Shown: positions 52,221 through 61,848, numbered from the stretch's first letter. The stretch is 64,000 bases of DNA from Erysipelotrichaceae bacterium (GCA_017539025.1 JAFYHT010000071.1:186001-250000), one strand, 5' to 3'. Notes: a model not told the origin generated them from the sequence alone. A program made the numbers and translations.

Positions 52221-53141
52221 ATGAGAGATTTTATCACCACCGTGTTTCCAATCGTGTTCCTGCTTTTGCTGGGAGTCTTTTTCAAAAAGAAAAAGATCCT
52301 CAACAGTGAACAGATCGAAGGTCTGAAGTATATTTCGATGAACGTTTTTCTTCCTGTTGTTCTGTTCAGGACTTTTCTTAACAGCGAATACGATCTATCG
52401 ATCCTGAACTATCTCTTTGTCATATATCCCGTCTGTCTGGCAATGCTGGGGATCGGCTATCTGATCAGAAAAAGGATGAACGGCGATCAGTCTGTACCGT
52501 TCATGATGACCGGTTTTGAAGTCGGTATGCTTGGATATGCATTATATGGATTCTTGAACAAAGGAAACGATCTGGCTGCTTTAGCGATGATTGATTTCGG
52601 TCATAGCATCTTCATGTTTTCAACTTATTTTGTCTTACTGAATATGAGTTATGGAAAAGGAACGATTAAAGATTCTCTCCTTTCCACATTCAGATCCCCG
52701 TTTTTTATCGCTTTCATCTCAGGTCTTCTTTTAGGGGCGAGCGGGATTGGATCGTTAATGAAGGATACAGTCATAATGGGCTGCATCGATTCGCTGTTCG
52801 ACATCTTTGGCAAAGCCTTGTCGGCAACAATATTGATTTCCTTGGGATATGGGATCGAGATCAGCAGAGATGTTTTGAAACAATCTCTCATCCTGACAAT
52901 ATCCAGAGCCGTGCTGGCGCTTGTATTTGGAACAATAGCGGTCAAGGGCTTTGATATGCTGATTGGGCTTGATCAGAAACTGTTATCTGCGGCATTGATC
53001 TTCTTTGTCCTTCCGCCGACTTTTACCGTTGCAGCATATATCAAAGATGAAGAAAATATGAAACTGGTGTCGACGATGTCATCAATCTATACTATATTGA
53101 CGATCCTTTCTTTCTTTGTGATTGTGTTATCCTTTCAATAG
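52221..53141 (+). CDS. AEC-family transporter
   Basis: A 306-residue membrane protein with about ten helices, of the auxin efflux carrier (AEC)/malate-permease-like group: LGVFFKKKKILN at the start, MNVFLPVVLFRTFLNSEYD, and FFVLPPTFTVAAYIKDEE near the end. Transports small organic anions or unknown metabolites. GAGGTAGCAG overlaps the end of the lactonase-like gene. Its presence suggests export or import of an acid produced by the pathway. Confidence 0.85.
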   Translation: MRDFITTVFPIVFLLLLGVFFKKKKILNSEQIEGLKYISMNVFLPVVLFRTFLNSEYDLSILNYLFVIYPVCLAMLGIGYLIRKRMNGDQSVPFMMTGFEVGMLGYALYGFLNKGNDLAALAMIDFGHSIFMFSTYFVLLNMSYGKGTIKDSLLSTFRSPFFIAFISGLLLGASGIGSLMKDTVIMGCIDSLFDIFGKALSATILISLGYGIEISRDVLKQSLILTISRAVLALVFGTIAVKGFDMLIGLDQKLLSAALIFFVLPPTFTVAAYIKDEENMKLVSTMSSIYTILTILSFFVIVLSFQ

Positions 53142-53150
53142 AGGTGTACA

Positions 53151-53864
53151 ATGAAAGAATTTGAAAATAAGGTTGTGGTGATCACCGGAGCAGACCGCGG
53201 GATCGGGCTGGCGATCAGAAGAAGTTTTGAATCAGAAGGAGCCAGAGTCTATTCCATTGACCTCAAGGGAGATGGTTCTTATAAAGGAGACATATCGAAG
53301 AAAGATGTACTCGAAGATTTTGTGTCTTATGTACTATCAAAAGAAGACCACATCGATTATCTGATCAACAACGCTCCGCCAAGAAAGAAAGGAATCAGCA
53401 ATTGTTCCTACGAAGAATTTGAAGAAGCTTTACGAGTTGGAGTGACTGCTCCGTTTTATCTCAGCAAGCTGTTCAAAGATCGTTTCAATATAGACGGATG
53501 TATCATCAACATCTCTTCCACAAGAGACAGTCAATCTCAAATCGAGAGCGAAAGTTATGCAGCTGCCAAAGGCGGGATCAGAGCCTTGACCCATGCCTTA
53601 GCGGTTTCTTTACAGGGAAAGGTCAGAGTCAATTCCATCTCTCCGGGCTGGATCGATACGGAATACAGAGAATACGAAGGAAGTGACGCTGATCAGCACC
53701 TTGTGAAAAGGGTCGGAAATCCCGACGACATCGCTGAAGCTGTTTTATTCCTGTGCTCTGAGAAAGCATCGTTCATCGATGGTGAAAACATCGTGATCGA
53801 CGGAGGAATGAGTAAACTGATGATCTATCACGATGATTATAATTGGGAGCTGAAAGGAGACTGA
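53151..53864 (+). CDS. Short-chain dehydrogenase 3
   Basis: A 237-residue classical SDR. TGADRGIGLAI (13-23), NNAPP in place of NNAG, NISSTRDSQS and YAAAKGG with Tyr and Lys, FIDGENIVIDGGMS. The NNAPP variant and the unusual 'TRDSQ' suggest a divergent group. AGAGGTG lies before the ATG. It precedes the GltD-like gene by 1 nt. Confidence 0.85.
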   Translation: MKEFENKVVVITGADRGIGLAIRRSFESEGARVYSIDLKGDGSYKGDISKKDVLEDFVSYVLSKEDHIDYLINNAPPRKKGISNCSYEEFEEALRVGVTAPFYLSKLFKDRFNIDGCIINISSTRDSQSQIESESYAAAKGGIRALTHALAVSLQGKVRVNSISPGWIDTEYREYEGSDADQHLVKRVGNPDDIAEAVLFLCSEKASFIDGENIVIDGGMSKLMIYHDDYNWELKGD

Positions 53865-53865
53865 T

Positions 53866-55095
53866 ATGCCCTACATTACCGATGAAGCCAACAGGTGTTA
53901 TACCTGTAAGAATCCGATGTGCCAGAAGGCATGTCCGATTCACACTAATATTCCGGAAATGATCAGACTCTTCAGGTCCAATAGGATCATGGAAGCAGCT
54001 GAGATGCTTTTTGAAAACAATCCCTTATCCATCGTCTGTTCCTTGGTATGCAACCACGAGAATCAGTGTGAGGGCCATTGCATACAGGGGATCAAGGGAG
54101 TATCAGTCAATACTTCAGCCATAGAAAACTACATCTCCGATTCCTGTTTTGAAAGGATCAAACCCAAGATCAAACCATATAATGGGATGAAAGTAGCCGT
54201 CATAGGTGCAGGACCTGCCGGAATCACGATCGCAGTCATCCTTGCCCAAAGAGGATATAAGGTGACTGTCTTTGAAAACAGAGATAAGATCGGGGGTATC
54301 ATGAGATATGGTATTCCTGAATACAGGCTTCCAAAATCGATATTGGACAGATACTATCTCAAGATGAAAGAAATGGGCATCTTATTTCGACCAAACTTCA
54401 CAGTCGGCGGATATATCGGCATACAGGATCTCTTAGACGATGGCTATAAATCAGTCTTTATCGGCACAGGAGCCTGGAGACCAAAGAGACTGAATATCCC
54501 GGGAGAAACTTTTGGCAATGTCCAATATGCAGTCAACTACCTCAATAATCCTGATGTCTATGACTTAGGCGATCATGTGGCAGTCATTGGTGCAGGGAAT
54601 GCAGCCATGGATGCCGCCAGGACCGCGATCAGAAAAGGCTCAAGGGATGTGACCTGCTATGTCAGAAGAGACAAAGTTGCTTCTTCAACAGAAGAATTCG
54701 AATATGCCAAACTGGATGGTGTAAAGTTTGAATTCATGAAAGCTCCTTTAAGGATCGCGGATGATGGCTTATATATCGCCAATACCAGATTCAATAATGA
54801 AGGAAAGCTGGAGATCGATGAATCTTCATCACAGTTTATTCCTGCTTCAACGATCATCATATCTGTTTCGCAAGAGCCTCAGGACAGACTCGTCACAAGA
54901 GACAAGGCGCTAAAGCTCAACGACAGAGGAACACTTAAGACTGACGAAAGCGGAGAGACCACGATGCCTGGAGTCTTTGCCTCAGGAGATGTTGTCACAG
55001 GAGCCAAGACAGTCGTTCATGCTGTCGAGACATCAAAAAGGATCGCTGATGAGATGGATGAGTATATGAAGAAGAATTTTGCAAACAAAAAATAA
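53866..55095 (+). CDS. GltD-like FAD/NAD(P) oxidoreductase with N-terminal Fe-S region
   Basis: A 409-residue flavoprotein like glutamate-synthase small subunit or NADH-dependent ferredoxin/NADP oxidoreductase. N-terminal Cys-rich segment CYTCKNPMCQKACP and CSLVCNHENQCEGHC (4Fe-4S binding), FAD loop VIGAGPAGI (about 112), NAD(P) loop VIGAGNAAMDAAR (about 238) and FASGDVVTGAKTVVHA at the end. No GltB is present, so it is more likely a pathway-specific electron transfer protein. Ends the GH1 operon. Confidence 0.87.
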   Translation: MPYITDEANRCYTCKNPMCQKACPIHTNIPEMIRLFRSNRIMEAAEMLFENNPLSIVCSLVCNHENQCEGHCIQGIKGVSVNTSAIENYISDSCFERIKPKIKPYNGMKVAVIGAGPAGITIAVILAQRGYKVTVFENRDKIGGIMRYGIPEYRLPKSILDRYYLKMKEMGILFRPNFTVGGYIGIQDLLDDGYKSVFIGTGAWRPKRLNIPGETFGNVQYAVNYLNNPDVYDLGDHVAVIGAGNAAMDAARTAIRKGSRDVTCYVRRDKVASSTEEFEYAKLDGVKFEFMKAPLRIADDGLYIANTRFNNEGKLEIDESSSQFIPASTIIISVSQEPQDRLVTRDKALKLNDRGTLKTDESGETTMPGVFASGDVVTGAKTVVHAVETSKRIADEMDEYMKKNFANKK

Positions 55096-55100
55096 TATAA

Positions 55101-55150
55101 AAACAGCGAGATATTCAGATTTAGCATCAGAAGAACTCGCCGTTTTTCTT
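55101..55150. terminator. Bidirectional terminator, convergent genes
   Basis: AAAC.GCGAG pairs with CTCGC.GTTT across a 24-nt loop; T runs follow in both directions. Confidence 0.65.
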
Positions 55151-55158
55151 TTATGAAA

Positions 55159-55920
55159 TTATTGAATTGCGTATTTTACTTGGAAAGAATCTTCCGAGTA
55201 GCACATAACTTCGATCTCGTTGTCATCCGGATCTTGCATATAGAAATTATAAGTGTTTTCTGAGTGTTTTACCGGAATGTAAGGATCTTCTTCTGTGTAT
55301 GATTTGGACATGAGTTTCGGACCATGCCAGATGGTGATTCCTTTTTCTGTCATGTCTTTTGCGAAAGCAGAAATATCATTTACGATCAAAGCATAGTGGC
55401 ACTGGCCTTTGTTGTTGGTACAATTGTCCTTTGAATAATCGTACTGTATGAGTTCAACGGTTTGGTAATCGTTGATTGTGACAAGCGCTGTATCTTCGTT
55501 GGTCTTTTGAACATCAAGTTCATAGATCTTTGAATAGAAATCGATCGACTTCTGAAGATCCTTCACATGGTAAGTGATCTTAGAAATATACTGTTCTCCT
55601 TCATTGATATACCAGAGATTGTTTTCTGCATCGCGAACAGGTCTTCCTTCCCCTTGTCCCAAAGTGGCGTACTGATATGAATAATATTCTTCGTGATTAT
55701 TCCCGTCATATTCAGGCCAGCTCAAAACGCTGCTTTCTGGAAATATCTCGATGAACTGACTACGTCGCAGCTGATAATAAACAATGTAGTCTTCTCCTGG
55801 TTTTTTCTGTAAGATAAAACCAATTTTTAGACCTAAGGTATTCTCATACCAGTCTCTAAATTTTACAGTGTTTTTTAGTTTGAAACTGACGTGTCCAATC
55901 TCTTTAATGCTTGGGTTCAT
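55159..55920 (-). CDS. VOC-family (glyoxalase-like) two-domain protein
   Basis: A 253-residue protein with two vicinal-oxygen-chelate modules: IGHVSFKLKNTVKFRDWYENTLG at the start, a second at ITYHVKDLQKSIDFYSKIYEL, and NTYNFYMQDPDDNEIEVMCYS near the end with the typical Glu. It could be a lyase, epimerase or dioxygenase; none is assigned. The start 55920 is chosen for GGAGG 6 nt upstream; the frame reaches to 55959. It overlaps the rpiR gene by 17 nt, so it is co-transcribed and possibly induced with it. Confidence 0.75.
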   Translation of the reverse strand: MNPSIKEIGHVSFKLKNTVKFRDWYENTLGLKIGFILQKKPGEDYIVYYQLRRSQFIEIFPESSVLSWPEYDGNNHEEYYSYQYATLGQGEGRPVRDAENNLWYINEGEQYISKITYHVKDLQKSIDFYSKIYELDVQKTNEDTALVTINDYQTVELIQYDYSKDNCTNNKGQCHYALIVNDISAFAKDMTEKGITIWHGPKLMSKSYTEEDPYIPVKHSENTYNFYMQDPDDNEIEVMCYSEDSFQVKYAIQ

Positions 55921-56794
55921 GTGTTTCCTCCTTTTTGATTCTTGTATCTCCGTATTCACTTATGTTGTGTTTTCTTTGTTTGTTATTGGCATCGTAATCC
56001 ATGACATAAATGTAAGAGTATAAAACATTCAGGAAATATTCGGTAGCTGCTTGTGAGGCGAAGGTTGCCTGTTTATCCCATGCCTGTTCCTTTTTTGGCA
56101 TTTGTAAGATGATCGATGCAGCTTTTCCGATCATGGAATCCGGATCTGATGTTATAGCAACCATTGGGACCCCTCTTTTGCGTAACACTTCCACGATCTC
56201 GTATACTGCTCTGGTGTTTCCGGAATAGGAAACAACGATCGCACAATCAACAGGAGTCATGATATCAGCCAATGAGCTTTGATCCCCCGATATATTGCAC
56301 AAAAGAACGATCCGGTCGATCTTGATCATGTTTGACTGGAAGACTTGTGCTTTCAGATAGGAGTCACCCATACCCGTGATCAGGACGCGTCTGGCTCTGG
56401 TAATAAGTTTTGCTGCTTTCTGTAATTCTTTTGCTTGTTTTGTCATCATGTCATAAGAAGCGTTGATATTATTGACCATCAGCACATCCATTTTCTGGGC
56501 GATATCCAAAGCAGTATCGTTTTTTTCAAATGGGAAATCCGGATCGATATCATCCATATGATCAACTCTTCTTTCCAGTTCTGCAGCATATTTGATCTTG
56601 AATTCTTTAAAACCATCCAGGCCGATCTTCCGGCAGAGCCTGACGATCGATGATGTAGAGGTATAAGTCTCATCACAGATATCGTGTGCTGACATTTCAA
56701 GCACCTTTTCTCTTTCTTTGAGGATAAAGTCAGCGATCTCTTTTTCTGAATCAGAGAAATTTTCTTGTGTTTCTAACGCTTCCGTGATTGTCAT
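55904..56794 (-). CDS. RpiR-family transcriptional regulator 2 (HTH + SIS)
   Basis: A 296-residue regulator, homologous to the one at 38031. HTH about 20-75 (MSAHDICDETYTSTSSIVRLCRKIG), SIS domain about 120-245 (VLITGMGDSYLKAQVF, IVVSYSGNTRAVYEIVE, VAITSDPDSMIG). Divergent from the second fructose-class PTS (57023), which it most likely regulates. GGAGGAG is upstream of the ATG. C-terminal region ends in a charged stretch that overlaps the VOC gene. Confidence 0.92.
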   Translation of the reverse strand: MTITEALETQENFSDSEKEIADFILKEREKVLEMSAHDICDETYTSTSSIVRLCRKIGLDGFKEFKIKYAAELERRVDHMDDIDPDFPFEKNDTALDIAQKMDVLMVNNINASYDMMTKQAKELQKAAKLITRARRVLITGMGDSYLKAQVFQSNMIKIDRIVLLCNISGDQSSLADIMTPVDCAIVVSYSGNTRAVYEIVEVLRKRGVPMVAITSDPDSMIGKAASIILQMPKKEQAWDKQATFASQAATEYFLNVLYSYIYVMDYDANNKQRKHNISEYGDTRIKKEETHEPKH

Positions 56795-56885
56795 GTGATC
56801 TCCTCCGATTTTATTATCTATATATTAATATTTTATCGAAATAAGAAGGCAGGCTTTTGTATTTTTGTTCCAAAAAACAAAGCAA

Positions 56886-56899
56886 TGAAAACGGTTTCT
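56886..56899 (+). promoter_or_regulatory. Putative cre site, fructose-class PTS 2
   Basis: TGAAAACGGTTTCT matches the CcpA consensus TGNAANCGNNNNCA at every position but the last. It lies 124 nt upstream of the PTS start and 92 nt upstream of the divergent rpiR start, within the shared regulatory region. Catabolite repression is the likely result. Confidence 0.55.
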
Positions 56900-57022
56900 T
56901 TGAACAAAAAAACGAGGATCAGAAAACACATTGAAGCAAAAACATGCATCATTTATTGTGTAGTTGTAGCAAGCAAAAGCCTTGCATGACATGAATTTCA
57001 AAATTGAGAAAGGGGAAAAATT

Positions 57023-58135
57023 ATGTCAGAAGTATTAAGTATCCTGAAAGATGCGAAAAAGCATATTCTTGCTGGTGTCTCTTACCTGATCCCGGTCGTT
57101 GTCGTCGGTGGTATCTGTTGCGGACTGGGTGTTGCCTTTGGCGGTACTGCTCCATGGGAAGCTCCGGGAACTCCTGGTTACTTCTTCTTTATTTTAGGTA
57201 AATATGGTCTGAATCTGATGCCGGCTGTCATCTCAGCGTTCATCGCTTATTCTATCGCTGACAAGGTCGGTATTGGTCCCGGTCTGATCATCGGTCAGGT
57301 CGCTCAGGATTCCGGTGCCGGATTCATCGGCGGTGTCCTGGCTGGTTTCTTTGTCGGTATCGTTGCTTATCTGATGAAAAAAGTCAGGATCCCAAAGAAC
57401 TTCAATGCTTTGTGGTCGATCATCGTCATTCCGCTTTGTGTTACAGTAGTCGGTGCATGGCTGATGCAGAATCTTGTTGCCGGTGTTATCGTTGCTTTCA
57501 CTGACTGGCTGACTGTATTCTTCGCAAGTCTGCCGACATCTGCTATGGCTTTACTGGGCGTCGTCGTCGGTTTCTTCGGTTCCCTTGACCTGGGCTTATT
57601 CGGAAACAAAGCTTTAGGTGCTGTCCCAGATGCCATGTGGTCAACCCTGGATCCGAATACCGGTTTACCGACCATGATCGCGCAGCATCTCAGACTGATC
57701 GTCGCCACGACATGTTCTATCCCGCCGCTTGTATGCGCATTCTCTACTTTCGTCCGTCCGAAGCTCTTCAATGCAGAAGAAAGAGAAGCCGGTAAAGCTG
57801 CACTGTTCCTGGGTATCTTCGCTATTACTGAAGGTGCGATCCCTCTGGCTCTTGCCGATAAGATCGTATATGCCGGATGTATCTTCGGTACGATCGTAGG
57901 TTGTGTCCTGGTAGCGATCTTCCCGAATCTGGGAACACTGGTCAACTGGGGCGGCTTACCTAATCTCGCAGGACAGACTAACGTTCCATTGACTCTTCTT
58001 TGCTGGGCGATCGGTATCGCAGCCGGTGTTGCATTCGTCTGTCTCTTAAAGAAGCCAAGTGCTGAAAACGCTGTATCAAGTAATGCAGAAGTAAAAGTTA
58101 CAGAAAAAGGTGATGAAGTCGATCTCAACTTCTAA
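57023..58135 (+). CDS. PTS EIIC, fructose class (paralog 2)
   Basis: A 370-residue membrane permease, very similar to that at 39068 (same length class, identical plan; GGICCGLGVAFGGTAPWEAPGTPG in both). About nine helices and a charged C-terminal tail. AAGGGGA lies before the ATG. It is followed by IIA and IIB and is divergent from an rpiR gene. Sugar unknown. Confidence 0.9.
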   Translation: MSEVLSILKDAKKHILAGVSYLIPVVVVGGICCGLGVAFGGTAPWEAPGTPGYFFFILGKYGLNLMPAVISAFIAYSIADKVGIGPGLIIGQVAQDSGAGFIGGVLAGFFVGIVAYLMKKVRIPKNFNALWSIIVIPLCVTVVGAWLMQNLVAGVIVAFTDWLTVFFASLPTSAMALLGVVVGFFGSLDLGLFGNKALGAVPDAMWSTLDPNTGLPTMIAQHLRLIVATTCSIPPLVCAFSTFVRPKLFNAEEREAGKAALFLGIFAITEGAIPLALADKIVYAGCIFGTIVGCVLVAIFPNLGTLVNWGGLPNLAGQTNVPLTLLCWAIGIAAGVAFVCLLKKPSAENAVSSNAEVKVTEKGDEVDLNF

Positions 58136-58147
58136 TAAAATAAAATC

Positions 58148-58597
58148 ATGCTGATAAATAGAGAAATGATATCCATCAATGCGGATCTGAAAAACAAGGA
58201 TGAGGTCATCGCACATTCAACAGCTTTAATGGATAAGGCTGGAAAACTCAATGATGCACTAGGCTATAAGAAAGCCGTCTATGACCGTGAAGCTGAGATC
58301 ACTACCAATCTGGGTGATGGGATCGCTATGCCGCATGCCCGCAGTTCTTCCGTAAAAGAAGCAGGTCTGACATTTATGAGGCTCAAGGAAGCAATCCCTT
58401 GGGAAGGAGGAGATCAGCCGATCTCTCTGGTCTTCGGTATCGCTGCTCCGGAAACAGGAGGAGATATCCATCTGAAGATCCTGGCAAAGCTTGCCCGCAA
58501 ACTGATTTATCCGGAATTTAAGGAAAAGCTGTTTGCGATCGATAACGAAGATGAATTATTAGCACTCATTGAAGAGGCTACAGGAGGTTTGGAATGA
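58148..58597 (+). CDS. PTS EIIA, fructose/mannitol class (paralog 2)
   Basis: A 149-residue phosphocarrier; active His63 in GDGIAMPHA. Equivalent to the IIA at 40189, including the identical ETGGDIHLKILAKLARKL segment in form. Overlaps the IIB gene by 4 nt. Confidence 0.93.
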   Translation: MLINREMISINADLKNKDEVIAHSTALMDKAGKLNDALGYKKAVYDREAEITTNLGDGIAMPHARSSSVKEAGLTFMRLKEAIPWEGGDQPISLVFGIAAPETGGDIHLKILAKLARKLIYPEFKEKLFAIDNEDELLALIEEATGGLE

Positions 58598-58902
58598 AAT
58601 TATTAGCTGTTACTGCTTGTGCTGCCGGTGTCGCTCATACATTCATGGCTGCTGAAGGGATCGAAAAGGCCGCAAAAGAAAGAGGCCATGAGATCAAGGT
58701 CGAAACACAGGGCGCTCTGGGTATTGAAAACAGGATCACAGCCGAAGAAGTTGCTGCTGCTGATGCAGTCATCCTGACCAAAGATATCCCGATCAGGGAG
58801 AGAGAGCGTTTTGATGGCAAGAAGATCTTCAATGTCACTTCTAACGCCTGCATTGCAAACGGGCCGCAGATCATTGAAGCGATCGAAGAACGCTGCAAGT
58901 AA
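58594..58902 (+). CDS. PTS EIIB, fructose class, with altered CPTG motif (paralog 2)
   Basis: A 102-residue phosphocarrier. Active Cys9 lies in CAAGVAHTFMAAE; Pro-Thr of the usual CPTG is replaced by Ala-Ala, and the paralog at 40644 has Ile-Met. KDIPIRERERF is shared. Ends before a hairpin at 58911. Confidence 0.88.
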   Translation: MKLLAVTACAAGVAHTFMAAEGIEKAAKERGHEIKVETQGALGIENRITAEEVAAADAVILTKDIPIRERERFDGKKIFNVTSNACIANGPQIIEAIEERCK

Positions 58903-58910
58903 ATAATCGA

Positions 58911-58938
58911 AAGAGGCAGCAGAAAGCTGCCTCTTATT
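58911..58938 (+). terminator. Terminator after PTS 2
   Basis: Perfect 10-bp stem AAGAGGCAGC/GCTGCCTCTT with a 5-nt loop, followed by ATTTA only, so termination may be partial. Confidence 0.65.
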
Positions 58939-58959
58939 TAGAAATAAAGGACAGATATT

Positions 58960-59889
58960 ATGGATAAGATCATATGCACCGCCTATGGCAACAGCAAAGA
59001 AAACAAAGGGATAGCGATCATAGAGAAAGAAGTAAGCTACCTTCCTCAGGAGGGGAAATGCAACTTCTGTATCGAAAAAGACGACGTCCTATATGTTCCG
59101 GTAGCTGAGAAAGAAAACGTCATCAAAGAGTATCGTCTGCATGAAGGCAAATATGTTCTGTCCGGTTCTTATCCGGTATCACACTTTTATTCTCATGGAG
59201 TTTTCTATGATGGTCTTCTGATCCTGGCAAGCTTTTCGGATGGCGTGGATGCGATCTACGATATTGAGAAACATTGTGAAACAGATGTGTATATTCACAG
59301 CCGAAGAAGTTCTCAGGAAAGCGGACGTTCCCACTATGTCGGGGTGACACCGGACGATAAGTATGTCTATGCAGTCGACAATGGACTGCAGCAGATCTAT
59401 CTGTATAGCGTGGAAGATAAGAGATTCAAGCTCATCAGTCTCAGAGAATTCTCGCATGAAAATATCCGATTAATGCCCTATTCTTCTTATTCCGGATGCG
59501 CATACCTGAATACCGAAAAGACGAACAGGATCTATGCTCTGAAATATGAAGACGGCAGATTCCATATCCGTTCGATTGAAAAGATGGAAGCCAGCGAGAA
59601 TTGTTTTTCCGGAGGCAACGGCATCTCTGAAAACGGAGAAAGATTATGCGTTTCTTTAAGAGGGGACGATTATCTGAATTATTATCGCATCAACAAAGAC
59701 GGCACGCTCGATCTCTTATCACGGATCAGATGCAAAGTCATGCCCAGAGATGTCCTTTTCAAGAAAAACAAGGTTTACGTCACCTGTACGAATTCCGATG
59801 TGATCGAAGTCTATGATACAAAAAACGATCTGCTGAACAAGATAAATGAGATCAGTATCGTTCAGCCGGTCACTTTTGCGGCTGCATAA
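58960..59889 (+). CDS. Beta-propeller lactonase-like protein (paralog 2)
   Basis: A 309-residue protein of the same family and length as the one at 51288. Shared segments: TAYGNSKENKG, GRSHYVGVTPDDKYVYAVDNG, CFSGGNGISENGER, MPRDVLFKKNKVYVTCTNSD. Predicted periphery or cytoplasm; no signal peptide. It precedes the hydrolase and Gfo/Idh pair, repeating the plan in which a lactonase-like protein accompanies redox enzymes. Confidence 0.72.
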   Translation: MDKIICTAYGNSKENKGIAIIEKEVSYLPQEGKCNFCIEKDDVLYVPVAEKENVIKEYRLHEGKYVLSGSYPVSHFYSHGVFYDGLLILASFSDGVDAIYDIEKHCETDVYIHSRRSSQESGRSHYVGVTPDDKYVYAVDNGLQQIYLYSVEDKRFKLISLREFSHENIRLMPYSSYSGCAYLNTEKTNRIYALKYEDGRFHIRSIEKMEASENCFSGGNGISENGERLCVSLRGDDYLNYYRINKDGTLDLLSRIRCKVMPRDVLFKKNKVYVTCTNSDVIEVYDTKNDLLNKINEISIVQPVTFAAA

Positions 59890-59931
59890 AAACCTTTATC
59901 TGTCAACCAGAAATGAAAGTGAGAATGAAAT

Positions 59932-60828
59932 ATGGAATTCAAAGTATATAAAGATCTGGATCCTGCCTCCTATGTGAAACGATATGATCTGACAGGTGAT
60001 GCGCTTACTTATATGGACATCCCATATCAGGAATATTCGGAAAAAAACAGGCTGGACATTCATCTTCCTTTAAAAGGAGAAAGACCATATCCGGCTATCA
60101 TCTATATTCATGGCGGCGGATTGATGAGGGGCGATAAGACACGCTACAACAACGTCCTGTATCAGGCTTTCCAATACGGTTATGCAGTAATTTGTGTTAA
60201 TTATCGTCTGAGTGATGAGGCGGCCTTTCCTTCCATGGCTTATGATGTTTCAGATGCCATCAGATATATCAAGGTCCACGCGGACGAATATGGGATCGAT
60301 CCAGAAAAGCTGATCCTGTGGGGAGAGACACATGGCGCCTACCTGGCTTGTCTGATGGGTGTCTATGGCGGGAAAGGGATATACGACAATCCAGAAAGCC
60401 CGTATCAGGAAGTTAATTCCGGTGTTGCCGGAGTCATTGACTACTGGTCATTCAGGGATTTTGAAAGCTCATATTTGAGGTCACTGAAGCAGAAAGAAGA
60501 AGATCCGGACGCAGCAATACTGGAAGAAATGATATTTCATAAACAAGGAAAACAGCTGGAAGAAGAAATCAGAAAATATCCCTGTCCAGTTGAAGGGATA
60601 AACGGTAGCGAGCCTCCATTTTATGTCCTGCACAGCGAATTTGATGAGAATGTTCCGCGGGAAGATTCGATCGAATTGTATGAAGCTTTGAAAGAAGCAG
60701 GAGATGAAGCATATTTCGAAGTCGTCCCAAACACCCAGCACTCACTTGCCAACTATAAAGAAAAATGGCAGATCGAAGGTACTTATCAGTTTATCAATCA
60801 CATATTCAAGAAGGGAGAAAATAGATGA
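59932..60828 (+). CDS. Alpha/beta hydrolase with Thr at the nucleophile position (paralog 2)
   Basis: A 298-residue hydrolase aligning end to end with that at 27137. HGGG (60-63) and Asp/His are kept (HSEFDENVP, TQHSLANY), but the elbow reads GETHG, Thr133 with codon ACA (ACG in the other paralog). The same amino acid by a different codon in a copy diverged elsewhere suggests selection rather than a recent copy. A 4-nt overlap leads into the Gfo/Idh gene. Function unknown; may be an esterase or a non-catalytic partner. Confidence 0.75.
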   Translation: MEFKVYKDLDPASYVKRYDLTGDALTYMDIPYQEYSEKNRLDIHLPLKGERPYPAIIYIHGGGLMRGDKTRYNNVLYQAFQYGYAVICVNYRLSDEAAFPSMAYDVSDAIRYIKVHADEYGIDPEKLILWGETHGAYLACLMGVYGGKGIYDNPESPYQEVNSGVAGVIDYWSFRDFESSYLRSLKQKEEDPDAAILEEMIFHKQGKQLEEEIRKYPCPVEGINGSEPPFYVLHSEFDENVPREDSIELYEALKEAGDEAYFEVVPNTQHSLANYKEKWQIEGTYQFINHIFKKGENR

Positions 60829-61817
60829 ACGTCGGTATGATCGGATCAGGAATGATCGCAAATGTATTTCTTAACACGTTTCAAGATAAAAGTCCGATCT
60901 TAGTAAAAGGGATATGGTGTCTTGAAAAATATTATGATTCTACAAAAGAGATGGGCAGACAGTTCAATGTAGATTATGTCGACTGTGATATGGATGCGTT
61001 TTTTCAAAGCGACAGATTCGATACAGTTTATCTGGCAGTCATCAATTCTTTACATTATGAGTATGCTTTGAAGGCTTTAAAAGCAGGAAAGAACGTCATC
61101 TGCGAAAAGCCTTTCACGACGACCTATGCACAGGCAAAAGAACTTGTCGATCTGGCAAAAGAAAAAGGGTTGTTCCTGTTTGATTGTGCGCCGGAGCGTT
61201 ATACGGAGAATCTTGATGCATTAAAGGAAGCGATCGTAAAGATCGGTGATGTAAAGATCGTCAACTTCGCTTATTGTCAGTATTCCAGAAGATACGATAG
61301 ATATCTGGAAGGCGAGATCCTGCCGGTCTTTTCACTGGAACTTGCAGGAGGAGCCTTGTATGATCTCAACATCTACTGTATGTCTCTGATCGAGGATATT
61401 TTGGGAGAACCTGAGAGCTATAAGTATTATCCGAATAAAGGATATAACGGCATCGATGTATCCGGAGTGATGATGCTGGATTACGGAGATACAAAAGCGA
61501 TCAGCTATACTGCCAAAGACTGTGCAGGCCAGCAGCAGGGTTTCATACAGGGAACAAAAGGATTTATCCGCATAGATGGCATGCCGGGTAATATGCAGAA
61601 CATGTATCTGCATCTTAATGGCGAAGAAGAGGCAAAGATCGATACAGTAGAACACGAAGACACTAGAGCATACATGTTCCTAAAAATGAATGAGATCAAA
61701 GAAGCCGGTGACTATGAAAAGGCATATGCGATGCTGGAACACACGCTGGTAACAATGAGGGTCATGGAAAACGCCAGAAAGCAGGCAGGGATCTTCTTTG
61801 GCGGAAATAACGATTAA
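60825..61817 (+). CDS. Gfo/Idh/MocA-type oxidoreductase 4 (paralog of 28030)
   Basis: A 330-residue oxidoreductase, the counterpart of the gene at 28030 with the same length and motifs: GMIGSGMIA, EKPFTTTYAQAKEL, GGALYDLNIYCMSLIED. ATG overlaps the hydrolase stop (ATGA). The pair (hydrolase plus Gfo/Idh) is therefore present twice in this window in the same order and spacing. Confidence 0.87.
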   Translation: MNVGMIGSGMIANVFLNTFQDKSPILVKGIWCLEKYYDSTKEMGRQFNVDYVDCDMDAFFQSDRFDTVYLAVINSLHYEYALKALKAGKNVICEKPFTTTYAQAKELVDLAKEKGLFLFDCAPERYTENLDALKEAIVKIGDVKIVNFAYCQYSRRYDRYLEGEILPVFSLELAGGALYDLNIYCMSLIEDILGEPESYKYYPNKGYNGIDVSGVMMLDYGDTKAISYTAKDCAGQQQGFIQGTKGFIRIDGMPGNMQNMYLHLNGEEEAKIDTVEHEDTRAYMFLKMNEIKEAGDYEKAYAMLEHTLVTMRVMENARKQAGIFFGGNND

Positions 61818-61823
61818 ACACAC

Positions 61824-61848
61824 AAAGCGGAGCTTCCGCTTTTTCTTT
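61824..61848 (+). terminator. Terminator after Gfo/Idh 4
   Basis: AAAGCGG/CCGCTTT stem, 5-nt loop, T run. Confidence 0.8.

Noticed and set aside
57367-58128. 253-codon minus-strand frame opposite PTS IIC
   Set aside because: Shadow of a real membrane-protein gene; no ribosome site or homology.
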